Shown: positions 51,413-63,002 of the stretch, piece by piece
Layout of the letters: the number at the start of each line of letters is the position of its first letter
Position numbering within the stretch: the first letter of the stretch is position 1
Assembly: GCA_903813345.2 (NCBI GenBank)
Contig: CAIIXF020000009.1
Span: forward strand, 19,431,759-19,495,758
Length of the DNA stretch: 64,000 nt
Source: Owenia fusiformis
Taxonomy: Eukaryota > Annelida > Polychaeta > Sabellida > Oweniidae
Direction of reading: 5' to 3'
Notes under the pieces: generated by a model
Told to the model about the DNA's origin: nothing
Database searches by the model: none
What the model saw: the letters and a program-made list of their open reading frames with translations, nothing else
Program-made: the position numbers and the translations under genes

Positions 51413-52321
51413 TACTTCTTGAATATATAAACCCTCCATCTTAAACCTTCCAGTATATAAACCTTATGCATTCAAATATCTTTTGTGTGTCCGTTGTTGT
51501 TTCTGTGGTCGTCATTTTTCATCAATTTTGTGCTCTCGATTAGAATCCACACCATCTAGGTTTGGGATTATATCTACGAGGAAGGGAGCACTGACATTGC
51601 CACGCATAAGAAGTTAAAGGGCACTTTGAACGAACTCTCCGGCATGTACCAGATGTGTAACCATCGCAAATGCATCTGAAAATACAGATTTGAGTGATTA
51701 CAATTTCAGCATATTGATCCACAATTTTTTTTATTTATTTACTATTCCTGTATTCGCGGACAGTGTTTCCTTCTGCGACTATTTCCATAACTGGTACTGT
51801 ATATCGAAAGGTTCAGGAAACGATGTATATCTTTTAAATCAATTATCGGGTCGAGGGAGGTAGTCCTTATTATTTCTTACACTTTTCAATTAAATGTAAG
51901 GTGTCAAATATACTGTGGGAGTATGTGTGTCTGTGTACGGTAAGTGTTAAGCGGAATATGCCATATATTTACAGTGAATCTGTCAGATTCAATTGCGGAA
52001 TATGACAAATATTTGTATGGCGTTTACCGCATAACAGTAAGAACGTGATTTTAGACGTGAAGTTTAATTAGCGTAAAAAATTACGTAAACCTATCCCTAT
52101 CCGTATGATTGTTACGGATACGTATAGGTAACGCGCTTTGTAAAATGAGTTTAATATTAACGTAAAAGGCATCGAAATCGTATGCAACAATTTATGATAA
52201 AAATTACCAGTATATTTCACCATTAAGAACTGATTGAATGATACATTTCAGGACCGTGGTGTGGCTAATGTAATGGGGGGGGGGGGGTTGCTTATTGAGG
52301 GCAGTGACTTGGGGCGAAATG
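51413..52321. other. Intergenic, no gene recognised
   Basis: AT-rich with a poly-G run near 52276-52288. Nothing else was identified. Confidence 0.4.
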
Positions 52322-52914
52322 TTGAATTTCTACCGTGATCCAGCAAAGACGTAATGAGAGTGACAAGATAGTGAAATTAAACAATCTTAACCACGCTGTT
52401 ATTAGTCAATTTGTCAACCTATGCATCCTATAGTGAACCTATGTATTGTAAAAAACACGATGTTTTTTGGTTAATCTTTGATGATAAGGGTTTCCTGAAG
52501 AGATTTAGCTGGGTTGGACAAAAAGTCAGTTTGGAGAAAAAATAATATAGGCTAATTAGCGAGGGCTATATTGAAATTTTGATTGTTTTCGATGTCTTGA
52601 AAAGTAAGAATGATAGCAGCATAATTATTTTGTCTAAGCTTATGTTGAATTTCTATCGTGATCCAGCAAAGACGTAATGAAAGTGACAAGATAGTGAAAT
52701 TAAACAATCTTAACCACGAAAAAATGACTAATATCAACCATTTATATTTACAGTCGATGTGTCATTTTCTGAACCTTTGAATTTGTAAAAACACGATGTT
52801 TTCTTGCTTTATCACTATCATGATGTTTTACGAAGTGATTCAGCTAGGTTGGACAAAAGGCAACCCTGCGGAAAAAATTGTATATGCAAATGAAGGTGGC
52901 CATTATCTAAAAGC

Positions 52915-53140
52915 GTTATTTTGAAAGCCTTTGACTCAATTGATCATAATATTTTGCTTGATAAACTTTCAAACTATGAAATCAACTTTGGAATAGCGGT
53001 AACATGGTATAATAGTTATATGGCAGAACACCGACATAGTTTCTCATTCAACCATCTTTCATTATTAATCATGGTGTTAGTCAGGGATCTGTTTCTTGTT
53101 ATATTATTTTTATATATTTCATCATACAAAACGTTGATAT
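52915..53140 (+). pseudogene. Reverse transcriptase relic in the centre of the inverted array
   Basis: KAFDSIDHNILLDKLSNYEI is the classic second RT block with its catalytic-type D. It is followed after a frame change by an HGVSQGS motif with a decayed LGP segment. The YADD block is missing. It merges into a satellite unit at about 53145. It is independent of the LINE at 54.3 kb. Confidence 0.75.
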
Positions 53141-53297
53141 CAATAAATATGCTAAAATTGTTATTCTTGGTATTCTTGCATATTTTAACAATATCTTATT
53201 CATTGACACTGAAAACATGGGTCCCAGGGCTTTAATTTTTACTTTTAAGGTATGTTAGAAATTCGATATTTCAACAATAACAGCCCTAGTTTGCATA

Positions 53298-54068
53298 TAC
53301 ACTCCCCTCCATAAGTTTGGCAACCTTTTTTGAGACCCTAGTCATATAAATCTGACCCTCGTATGATGTTATTTGTTGTTATTTTTCTGATTTGGATATT
53401 TATTTTTTCTTATTTTCTTGCATACGAGGGTCATACACACTAGCGCTTATATATTGCGGTAAACGCTTTTCTGGCCTGTCTTAGTAACCATAGTTACCAT
53501 GCTAACCAAAGTCACACAAATTATCGCATAATTATTTAGCTCCAACATCAAAGTATTAAATCTTACCTTAGACATGTAAAACGCTTGATAATTGACGAAA
53601 TATAATCAATTGAATTATATTTTCATTATCGCCCGCCATGTTGCTGAATGTTGTTTCCGGTAGTCTAAATGTATAACATGTATCGAAACGGAATCATAAT
53701 TATTTATTACACAGAGATCGATTCCAAAGCCGTTCTCTGCTACTTATTACTTTTCTCATTTTGACACAATAACTTTTCCAAATAATCCTGATTTCTGATT
53801 TGCCCCGAACCCTCCATTTCCCATTGAATTACATGGGAATGACGATTTTCAAAAATTCATCAAATTTATCATCAATTTTCGACCTATTATAATTGAGGAA
53901 AAAAATTGAGAAAATTTGGAGGAATTGGAAATAAAGTCAAGTTACGTTTCCATTAATATTATAAGTTATTTCATCGCCGGTTAAGTAAATAAAAATTCAA
54001 ACGTAAAGAGGCTTTAACATGTAGTTCAATGGGGAAAAAAGGTTGCCAAACTTATGGAGGGGAGTGTA
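53298..54068. mobile_element. 771-bp MITE with TACACTCCCC ends, TA target
   Basis: The ends read TACACTCCCCTCCATAAGTT and the exact inverse, continuing GGCAACC. The TA at each end fits a Tc1/mariner-type TA duplication. The interior matches 48988-49389 (left part) and 15920-16550 (right part). Sequence on either side (TTTGCATATA ... TAGTTTTCACGCAAAGTTAT) continues a satellite unit, showing that the element inserted into it. No coding capacity was recognised. Confidence 0.88.
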
Positions 54069-54262
54069 TAGTTTTCACGCAAAGTTATTTGGGCAACCCA
54101 ATATAACTACTAAGAATTTAAGGACACCACCAAGTACATTCCCTTGTACTGCAAGCTTAATTAACAAAATATTTTGAATAAATGCGAAATGCCGATCATA
54201 AAATATGCTAATATGCATATATGCACAATATCTAATAAGTTATCATTGTATCTTTTAACATT

Positions 54263-54273
54263 ACCGAATATTT
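54263..54273. repeat. LINE target-site duplication, left
   Basis: ACCGAATATTT, repeated exactly at 56348-56358 on the far side of the LINE. Confidence 0.8.
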
Positions 54274-56347
54274 TAAACTCATTCTTACTAAAGGCAAATT
54301 TCCTAATTGTTGGAAGCAGGGCATTATTGTCCCCATTTTCAAAAATAAATCCTCAAAAGTTGACCCAGGGAACTATCGGCCAGTTTGCCTTTTAAGTAAT
54401 ATTTCCAAAATTTTTGAACGCGTCATATATGATTCAATATTCAAACATGTGGCATCTAACAATCTTTTGTATCAGAACCAATCCGGGTTTTTACCTGGGC
54501 ATGACACTCAGAAACAACTTGTATCTATTGTAAATATGATTACTTCAAATTTTGACCATAATATTTCTACTAGAGGGATCTTTCTTGATATTGAGGGTGC
54601 GTTTGACGGCGTCCCCCACTACTTACTTCTCCATAAGCTAAAATCATACGGTATCTGTGAGAACATTATTAATCTGATAGGGTCCTACCTTAATAACAGA
54701 AAATTAAAAGTTAGGGTGAATGGTACAACTTCAATAAATTCAGATACTCTATATGACAATATTGATGGGACAATGGAAGGGATTCTAGGGACAGGAGGAA
54801 GGGATTTAGGGGGGTTTGACAAAGGAGTAATAAATTGTGGGGTTCCTCAAGGGTCAATATTAGGTCCACTGTTTTTCTTACTTTATATCAATGACCTAGC
54901 CGATGCAGTTTTAAATAGCACTCTGTACCTTTATGCTGATGATAGCTCAATTTTTCTACCTGTCAAAAAGGAGGACTCAGTTCATGAAACTTATCTAAAA
55001 CTCCAAAGCGATGTTAATAGAATAGAGATCTGGTCAAAGACTTGGAAATTAAAATTTAAGACAAGTAAAAGTAAGGAAGTGTTTTTCCAGTCCAAAACTA
55101 GAACTCCAATTGCTCAAATTCCTATTGTGTTAAATGGTGACTCTATCCCTTTCACCAATAGTCACAAACATCTTGGACTTATTTTAGACAAGGCTTTAAA
55201 CTTTGAAGAACACATTAACAGTATAATTGTTAAATGTAACAGGATGTTGAACCCACTTATGGCACTAAAACATAACTTAAGATCACAACATCTAGAGAAG
55301 ATTTATATGGCATTTATACTACCTCACTTAGAATATGGGAATATCATTTTTGATTGTGCAAACTTAAATTTACTTTCTAAATTGGATAGTATTCAGTATA
55401 GGGCAGCATTGATTGTCAGTGGATGTACCCAAGGTACAAATGCAACCAAAGTCACCTCATGCTTAGGTTGGAGGTCCCTAGGGGCCAGGAGGGATGAAAA
55501 GAAACTATTGTTTATTTATGACGTCATAAATAACAACAAAATGCCTTCCTATGTAAACCAGGCCTTTTCTTTATATAGAAATCATAATGTAATGAATAAT
55601 GGAAATCGGTTACGCAGAGTCAGATCTTTTAGAATACCAGCTCACTGTAAGGCCAAGATCAGAAAGGGTACAGTGATATCTTGTATAACAGCATGGGAGA
55701 AACTGCCTGGTGACTTGAAAGCTATCCAATCTAGAAATTGTTTTAAGTTTAACCTGAGGAAACATATTCAAAATTCTAAAATAAAGCTACCTACTCCAAA
55801 ATTGCATCTTGATAGGAAGACTGAATCAACTTTGAATAAGACTCGATGTGACTTTATTTTTAGGCAGCATTTATTCACACATAATTTTAGAAACATTGAT
55901 ATTCCAAGTTGTAATTGTGGCTTTAGATCACAGTCTACAATGCACCTATTATTACACTGCCCTCTATTCATTGTTCAGCGAAACTTGTTTTTGGAAGAAC
56001 TTGGGGAACTGCCATCCTTTGATTTAACCGTGTTTGGTCAACTCAGACAGCAAGACAGGGTAAATTATTTGTTATACGGTGATTGCTCATTATCGTATCT
56101 GACAAATCAGAAAATTGTTGAAATGACTGCAGGTTTTCTGCAGTTAATTGTTACTATTTTAAATGAGTAAGTTTTTATTTTTATATACTGTTCTGCATTA
56201 CCGAGTTGATCCTTAAATCTCATTGCAACTTCACTTTACATTATATAAATTCTTGACTACCAGGGCCAATAATGCATTGCTTCGGCCCTTGCTGTGTTTG
56301 TAATTTGTTTTGTTTAAATGATAATAAAAAAACTTTAAACCTAAAAA
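54274..56347 (+). mobile_element. 5'-truncated non-LTR retrotransposon (LINE)
   Basis: Flanked by an 11-bp target duplication (ACCGAATATTT). The 5' end is cut inside the RT reading frame, and the 3' end has a short A-rich tail (CTAAAAA). Joining the sequences outside the duplication restores a normal satellite unit (TTTAACATT ... ATTGACCCTGAAAACATGGG), so the event is clear. Truncation is typical of incomplete reverse transcription during target-primed insertion. Confidence 0.92.
54275..56170 (+). CDS. Reverse transcriptase, C-terminal 631 aa of a LINE ORF2-like protein
   Basis: The frame is open from the truncated 5' end to a stop at 56170. Blocks in order: KGKFPNCWKQGIIVPIFK, NYRPVCLLSNISKIFE, QSGFLPGHDT, FLDIEGAFD (catalytic D), GVPQGSILGP, YADD at 54932-54943 (catalytic), then the thumb region and a C-terminal C-x-CG ... 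H-x4-C zinc-type motif at about 55911-55965. This is the layout of CR1/Jockey-type LINE proteins; the exact clade is not certain. About 30 extra residues precede GVPQGS. There is no N-terminal endonuclease because of truncation, so this copy cannot move on its own. The undamaged frame suggests recent insertion. A shorter start at GTG 54449 would be artificial. Confidence 0.92.
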   Translation, partial: KLILTKGKFPNCWKQGIIVPIFKNKSSKVDPGNYRPVCLLSNISKIFERVIYDSIFKHVASNNLLYQNQSGFLPGHDTQKQLVSIVNMITSNFDHNISTRGIFLDIEGAFDGVPHYLLLHKLKSYGICENIINLIGSYLNNRKLKVRVNGTTSINSDTLYDNIDGTMEGILGTGGRDLGGFDKGVINCGVPQGSILGPLFFLLYINDLADAVLNSTLYLYADDSSIFLPVKKEDSVHETYLKLQSDVNRIEIWSKTWKLKFKTSKSKEVFFQSKTRTPIAQIPIVLNGDSIPFTNSHKHLGLILDKALNFEEHINSIIVKCNRMLNPLMALKHNLRSQHLEKIYMAFILPHLEYGNIIFDCANLNLLSKLDSIQYRAALIVSGCTQGTNATKVTSCLGWRSLGARRDEKKLLFIYDVINNNKMPSYVNQAFSLYRNHNVMNNGNRLRRVRSFRIPAHCKAKIRKGTVISCITAWEKLPGDLKAIQSRNCFKFNLRKHIQNSKIKLPTPKLHLDRKTESTLNKTRCDFIFRQHLFTHNFRNIDIPSCNCGFRSQSTMHLLLHCPLFIVQRNLFLEELGELPSFDLTVFGQLRQQDRVNYLLYGDCSLSYLTNQKIVEMTAGFLQLIVTILNE

Positions 56348-56358
56348 ACCGAATATTT
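56348..56358. repeat. LINE target-site duplication, right
   Basis: ACCGAATATTT, the partner of 54263-54273. Confidence 0.8.
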
Positions 56359-57243
56359 ATTGACCCTGAAAACATGGGTTGTGGCACAACAATTGTGGTG
56401 CTATTATTCTTACTTTTTAAGATATGGAAGATATTCAATATTTCAATAATGGTCAACAAAATTTGCATTTATCATTTTCCCCTAAAGTTATTTTCGGCAA
56501 CCACATTAAATCACTAAGGAAACCTTCAATTAGTCAATAGTTTAAAATTGCACTGATAAATAATAATGAATGAGATATTTCAATTATAAAATATGCTAAT
56601 TTGCATATATACATTGATATATAATGAGTTATTCTTGTATCTTTATACATTATCTTATTCATTAATACTGAAAACATGGGGAAGGGCACATCAATTGTGA
56701 TGTTATCATTAGTACTTTTTAAATTATGTAAGAAATAGACAAATATTTCAATGATGGCCGCCCTAATTTGCATACCTACAGAGTATATAATTTCCCCCCA
56801 AATTAGTTATTTTTGGCAACCCAATTAATTAGTTAATTAGTCAGTAATTTCCATTGTTTTGCAAGCTTGATACAGAAATTTTTGAATAAATGTTTTATTT
56901 CAATCATAAAATATGCTAAGTTACAATTATGCACAATATCTAATAAGCTATTATTGTATATTTTAACGGTATCTTATTCATTAACCCTGAAAACATTAGC
57001 TTAGACAAAATAATTATGCTGCTATCATTCTAACTTTTCAAGACATCGAAAACAATCAAAATTTCAATATAGCCCTCGCTAGTTAGCCTATATTATTTTT
57101 TCTCCAAACTGACTTTTTGTCCAACCCAGCTAAATCTCTTCAGGAAACCCTTATCATCAAAGATTAACCAAAAACATCGTGTTTTTTACAATACATACCT
57201 GTAGGTTCACTATAGGATGCATAGGTTGACAAATGGACTAATA
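56359..57243. repeat. Plus-oriented satellite units of the inverted array
   Basis: About three units of roughly 300-324 bp with CTGAAAACATGGG, ATTTCAAT-ATG, GGCAACCCAATTAATTAG and AAATATGCTAA-type blocks. The last is the inverted partner of 52397-52647. Confidence 0.8.
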
Positions 57244-59576
57244 AGCATTTATGAAGAATGTGTAAATTCAACAATTTTATGCATCATCACATGGCATCGT
57301 TTATCGCATCGATGGTTGTGTTTAACCATTTAATTTTCATCGAAATCGAATGAGATTTAGTAAGTATGAAATGAACCAATCAAATAGTAGAAACTTTATT
57401 TTTTTGATATTATCTCGGGATTGGGGAACATCTCTACCAAGTTTCAAGATGGTAAGTCAAGTAATATTGAAATGGCAACAGCTTTGACGTTATTTCTGGA
57501 TCACCCTGTAGGTATGCGTACATGTAAATGGGCTATTTACACTAATCTTAAACTCCGTCTTATTGAAAGACCTACTTATCATTGCAGCTCAGCCAGAGAA
57601 TTCCAGTGAAACCACCACTCCATTTTGTACACCGACTCCACTGATTCCAACAGTCACCTTAATTAAAAATCAGATCAAACTCTTAAGCCTCGAATAACAC
57701 ATTCTTCTACAAACAATTTTAAGAAGTAGAATTGATTTTAGTTGATGATGACTACACATTTGACACGTTCACAATAGAATGTGCCAAATCCCTTTATAAC
57801 ATTTACGTGCATTTTGAAAGTTTAAAATGAGAAAATAAATACGCAAAATGTACACATGTAAACATTATTTTTCTATATGACAAATGTAAATACTTTGTTT
57901 AATTTATAACTAACTACGATGATGTATATTGTAAACTGTTCACAAGACAGCGGGCCAATATAACTTTTGAAAAGCCCGCGCCCGCTAACTTTCTGATTGG
58001 TCAAGCGCTGTTACTACGTCATACATTAGGCCTAGGTCAAATTGACTCGTACATTCGTAAGATACAAAAATGTGAATTAACCTTCAATAGTGTTGCTCAT
58101 TTACCTGTAATAATTTATTTTCCAAAAGATTTCCAAAGTATTTTAAGACTCTTAATTTGATGAAGGATTGGTCAATTTAATGATCATCTTTTGAATGGTA
58201 ACAATATAATTTGAAAAAATACATATACTTTTCTCTATATCGTTTTAGAAAACACATCAGACACTTTTGTTCTTGGTATCATTTGTTCGAAATTAAACGA
58301 AACATCTATCCGAACCTCATTGGAACAAAATTTCATATACACAACGTGTAGTTGCGTGTCTCGCAATATTGTAGTACAAAGGAAAGTTTGTTTTATTTAA
58401 AAAAGTATCTTGTTAATGAAATAAACTTTACTTTAATTTTTATCTATTTGGGGTTAATTTTTCGAATACTTTTTGTTAAATCAACCAAATTTTTCTTTAT
58501 ATAACTATAATATTGTGAGGTATAGGCAAATGTTGCATATGTTATTTTGTTCCAACAAGGTTCGGAAAGATATTTTATTTCATTCTTAAGAATCAGTAGA
58601 AAGGAACAAAAAACAATTGCAAAAAATGTGAATAAAATACTGTTATAAAAAATATACATGTATTTGAATTAGTGACCATTACATAAAGGACAGGGCCCTT
58701 TTTACAGAATGTTTTCAATAATTGGGTTAACAGAAAAACAATGTTGAGTTCAGTTCGCATATCGATGACCAATCCTTTGCACCATAAGCACTTAAACACT
58801 ATGGATTCAATATAACTCTGGCGATTAATGTACAATTGAATTTTTTTTGCTGTCAAGTTTTTTATGTTGGCAATTTTGTTCCCAATAAATAGCTGTTCTA
58901 TGTTTTTAGTATATTCGTTTCAAACTTCGCTTAAGGATTACTTTTTAAAATAGTTTTCCATCTCTTTGGCATGGAAGTCAAAATTGATACTCACCTCTGT
59001 TTAAAATCATTTATTTCCAAAAAGCCGTTCACATTTTGCATATCATTTATTTAAGCAACCCCTTTTCGAAAAGGCTTTATTTGTTTCCCTATAAGTTCCC
59101 GAAGTATCTCACTCTTATCTCGGAAGTGTTCTTTGGTTCCTCCGTTTCACTTGTTGAATAATATAATACAGCATTCATATAGAAATCGAATATAGAATTT
59201 CTTGTTTGAAGAGCGAGACGTAATATTTCGTGAAAGTTACAATGTACCAAAAGGGCCAAAAATGGAACCTTTTCCCATCTATTGTAACTATTTTGTTAAT
59301 CATGTATCACCATCTATCTTAAGGAAATTGAAAAACAATTCATTGTCAACAGTGTAAATATGAATGGACAAGCTTAACATTTAATTACTCAACGCAAGGG
59401 TTTCCTGAAGATGTCCTTTACCCACTTGAATAATCAGTCAGAGCTTTATTTGACAGTCTTCAACATGGCTTAAATTATAGGTTTTGAGACATTGTGCCAG
59501 TTTTTAAAACGGCTGAAGTCAGTTACGCTATATATTATCCAAGGGAGACATGTCTAGATTCTCCTAGACATAACTA
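57244..59576. other. Intergenic, no gene recognised
   Basis: AT-rich. Short ORFs only, with no known domain. Confidence 0.4.
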
Positions 59577-60485
59577 CAGGGTGGTCCAAAAAAGTGAACC
59601 CCTGCAACAGGCTATATTTTCCTTAATACTTGCATGAATAGGCTCATATTATCACATGTTTTAGAGAAAGGTCTAAAATTTTGGTTGATGCCATAATTTA
59701 TTCTCAGTCTTAAGTTTTGAAGAAATTACAAGAGTTTAACATACATGCCTGAAAATAAGATATTGTGCAAAATTTTAACAATGTGATTAACACTATTTAA
59801 GCAGAAAACACATTTCACACGTTCATTGATCATTTTGAAGCAGTTTTAACCATTCAACAGCTCAGGGGTATGTTACTTACACATAACCAGTTAGAGGAGG
59901 GCCTGTTGTGGAAGGAAGTTGCCCCCTGTGACCAGGTATATGAGAAACCCTTCATCGATTAGCTTTAATAAATCAAAAGAAAATCCGATATTCAATGTTT
60001 TGAGCCATATTTCATTAGAATTGGTCCATGATTTATGAAGATATTGACATTCCAAGATCATATAGGGGTATAATCGCGATTTCACTTGAAAATGTTTTCG
60101 TCTATGGAACCTTAGAACATTTCTTTGGATCACAATAACTTTGCAACTAACAAAGGTAGGATGCTAGTTTGAAGCCATAATGTGCAGGATTCAAAATTGA
60201 ACAAAGTCAGAAAATATTAGTTCTTCAAGACTGCAGCTTAAAAAATGTCAGGGGAAGGGTGTTGAAGGGTTGAAGAATCGCGGATATTGAAAATCACATT
60301 TTATCCCTTCTCAGTAATGTTTGGTTAGGGCTTATAATTTCTGCAAATTTCAAGACTAAGACAAATGTGTGGTACCAACATAAATTTTAGACCTTCCTCT
60401 ACAATATGTGAAAGTATGACAGAATTCCTGCTAGTAATAAGGGAAATATGGCCCGTTGCAGGGGTTCACTTTTTGGACCACCCTG
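59577..60485. mobile_element. 909-bp long-inverted-repeat element with CAGGGTGGTCC ends
   Basis: The ends CAGGGTGGTCCAAAAAAGTG and AACCCCTGCAAC match the inverse at 60485. The similarity runs inward for about 190 bp (ATTTTCCTTA-TACT, AAAGGTCTAAAATTT). The flanks are TA on the left and TG on the right, consistent with a decayed TA duplication. No transposase was recognised, so it is non-autonomous. The terminal CAGGGTGGT is shared with the 50.4-kb transposon while the inner sequence differs. Confidence 0.88.
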
Positions 60486-61889
60486 TGCATTTGTTTTAAT
60501 TGTATTGAGACCATTCGAAGGGTACATATTGTATGGTATGAAAGATATTCAGCAGTGATGCCTCAAGCAGAGAGGATATTTTTCATTGTACACAGATCAT
60601 GACCATGACAACTCAAACATAATTGTACATACACATTCTTATCTTTAACATGTTCACAAATAATTATTTTACTATTACCTGAATCTTGAAGAAAATTGAA
60701 TGAATAGAAAAATGTTCCAATTTTTATTGGCCCACTCTGTACAGTTGGTAAAGATAAACAAAAGGTTAACAAAGTCACATTTTAAATAGTTTGAACAATG
60801 TTAAAAGATAAATTAGTGACCGTTGTGAAAATGTATGAGAGGTTGGACTTAATTTGGATCACATTTTAAAACGTTTACGAAGTAGATCTCTGCCAGTGCC
60901 AATGCCAGTAAATTAGCTTCAGAGCCATTATCGACAGGTTATTTAAATAGTTAAAACTTGTGTTATCTTATTTGTGCTTTTGTGAGATTTATTGGTTTAC
61001 AAACGTATAGAGACATAAGTGTGTAACCTTTCTGGCAACCTTTGTCTAATTGGACATATTATTTTAATCATTTCAAGTTTTTACTATCTCGACCGATAAC
61101 AAAGTGTGCGAATAAACTAGCAAAGGTTTGATTTTCTTTCTATTCACCAAATATTCCTATTCTGAAACGTTATCATTCATCATAATATTACTATTTCAAT
61201 AAATGTTTATTGACTCATTATTCTACTCCCAACGACACAGTTATCAAGTTTTCCTACTCTTGATCATGATCAGCCAATCATAATTGTGGTCACCATACCT
61301 AAGAAAGGGGGTTTAGCTGTCTTGAGTTGGCACTCTTTAATTATGAGACAATTTAAGTAACAGCCATTCGATTCTCCTACAGCAAGAGCACTGGTCCACA
61401 GCAGGTAGAAACTAACCTGAATTAGTCTCATCCAAAACGGTGGACAAAATTTGTTTTATACCTATATAATATATAAACCTTCGATTTTAGCTAAACTAAA
61501 AATGTCTAGATTCCGAACAGTATACAGTTCCAGTAGTAAGATAACAGCAAAGAAATCCAATTATCTGAGAAAGTCATCTAAAAATATGACCTTGAAAAGT
61601 GTTTTCAATGTTAATTGGCAAAATCAACTTGAATTCTGGATTCCATACTGACTTCTAAGTGGTTTAGAATTTATGAAATGACCTCTGAGGTCAAAATAGG
61701 AACGTTTGAAAACATCCAATTATTTAGAGTTTTAGGTAAATATTTTGACAATACATTATAAGATCGAAAATAACAATTATGTACTTCTCGTAGTTGGATC
61801 ATTCTGGTTTCCTGGGCACTGGAGGTTAGGCAAAAATATACTAGTTGACATAACACTTCATGTATTTGTTTGCAAATTTATATTATAAT
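60486..61889. other. Intergenic, no gene recognised
   Basis: AT-rich, short ORFs only. If the precursor gene at 62.7 kb continues on the minus strand, its later exons may be here or beyond, but none could be identified. Confidence 0.4.
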
Positions 61890-62210
61890 TGCTGTCGAGT
61901 AGGTTGATGTCGTCAGCAAACATAATAAATTTTAGATGAGGGGCAACAATAGACAGACCATTTATGTAAAGAATAAATGGTAGCAGTCCAAGTGCGAAGA
62001 CCTGTGGAACACCACAATTTACACAGTTTAGAGATGATTGTCTAGATTCATTTTGGTAATGGTGACATCTTTTTGCCGCCTTTTAAAAAGTGTTCAAACC
62101 AGGACTTAGCTATTCCTCTGATGCCATAATTAATATTTAATTTTTATTAAAATGTCATGATAATTTAGTCAAAGGCCTTGGAAAATTCGTAATACCAAAT
62201 GTTTGTTTCC
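61890..62210 (-). pseudogene. Reverse transcriptase relic with FADD box
   Basis: On the minus strand an FSKAFD block (near 62170), a YGIRGIAKSWFEHFLK-type segment (near 62110), a GVPQ ... LGLLPFILYINGLS block (near 61980) and FADDINLLDS (near 61900) follow in the order of LINE RT. Several stops and a frame change make it non-functional. It is diverged from the LINE at 54 kb. Confidence 0.8.
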
Positions 62211-62514
62211 CCGTAATCAGTTTATTTTCCTATTTGTTCAATGAAATATAAAATGGCCATTTGGTAGAATAGAGTTTCCGAAATCCAAATTGATAAGTGA
62301 AAATAATATTAAAACGTTCTAAAAATTAATGCGTTTGGCGTGAATAATCCTGCGTGCAGGGTCTAGTGTAGACGAATGCAAAGGGTCGGCGTGCATGAGC
62401 CTTTCTAACAATTAAGCAAACACTGATCAAACGGAAATAATGATTTGGAATACTAATTTCATCGTTGTTTTGTTTTAGTTACCATGTTGCAGTGTTTCAA
62501 ATTCAATTATGCTT

Positions 62515-62560
62515 TATCAATAGGCCCAAAATTCGCTCGCTTCACAACCTTAACTTGGAT
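62515..62560 (-). pseudogene. Diverged copy of the precursor exon 3' end
   Basis: About 41 nt resemble the last part of the signal-peptide exon 141 nt away (KVVKRANFGPI versus NVVKRDILGHI). The splice donor here reads AT rather than GT and a stop follows a few codons later, so it is probably a dead duplicate. Confidence 0.4.
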
Positions 62561-62658
62561 GTACATGTATAGGCCCTCACATCAGCTATAATAACGCGAA
62601 AAAATACAATTGGTCTGGTTGGTACCGATGTATTTGCTTAGAATTTATTTTTTCTTAC

Positions 62659-62785
62659 CAATATGTCCTAAAATATCTCGCTTTACAACGTTTACTGTAT
62701 CAGCATTGGCATCGCTTTCAGGAAGCTTGGCACATTGTACCACAGCCAACGCCAACATCAAGCATATTGTGATTTCCTTCTTCAT
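62659..62785 (-). CDS. First coding exon of a small secreted precursor
   Basis: The ATG at 62785 opens a clear signal peptide (MKKEITICLMLALAVVQCA, residues 1-19), followed by an acidic stretch (KLPESDANADTVNVV), a dibasic KR at 35-36 and DILGHI. The exon ends ATTG|GTAAGA, a near-perfect donor, in phase 1. This layout is common in precursors of processed secreted peptides (neuropeptide, antimicrobial or other cysteine-type peptides); the mature part should lie on later exons, which could not be found. A TATA box lies 96 nt upstream. No family was recognised and the product type is open. Confidence 0.6.
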
Positions 62786-62880
62786 CTGGAACATTTAAGA
62801 TCTATATCTGCACACTTCAACAAGCTTTACAATATTAGTGGAGTCAGTTATGACAATAAAACCCTTGAATTGCACTTGCT

Positions 62881-62888
62881 ATATATAC
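62881..62888 (-). promoter_or_regulatory. TATA box of the secreted-precursor gene
   Basis: TATATATA read on the minus strand, within CCGTATATATAGC. Transcription would start about 30 nt further, near 62853, giving a 5' UTR of about 68 nt before the ATG. Confidence 0.5.
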
Positions 62889-63002
62889 GGTACCATTTTT
62901 GACAAAGTATATTTAAGCATATATTTTTTATTTCTAACGAAGTAGTGTTGAAAAGTGGCCCCAGTTGATAACAGCAGGCCTCGAAAACTTGGCACATTTA
63001 CA

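Larger units (their letters stand above)
52322..57243. repeat. Inverted array of about 300-bp units with nested insertions
   Basis: The left side has two units of 322 bp (direct repeats at 52322-52413 and 52644-52735). The segment 52397-52647 is the reverse complement of about 56993-57243, sharing CCTATGCATCCTATAGTGAA and TAATTATTTTGTCTAAGC. The right side has about four units in the other orientation, marked by CCTGAAAACAT-type motifs at about 53209, 56366, 56664 and 56988. If the two later insertions are removed, the first interval is also about 300 bp. An RT relic lies between the two sides. This could be an undescribed element with repeat-built inverted ends, or an inverted satellite array. 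Confidence 0.75.
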
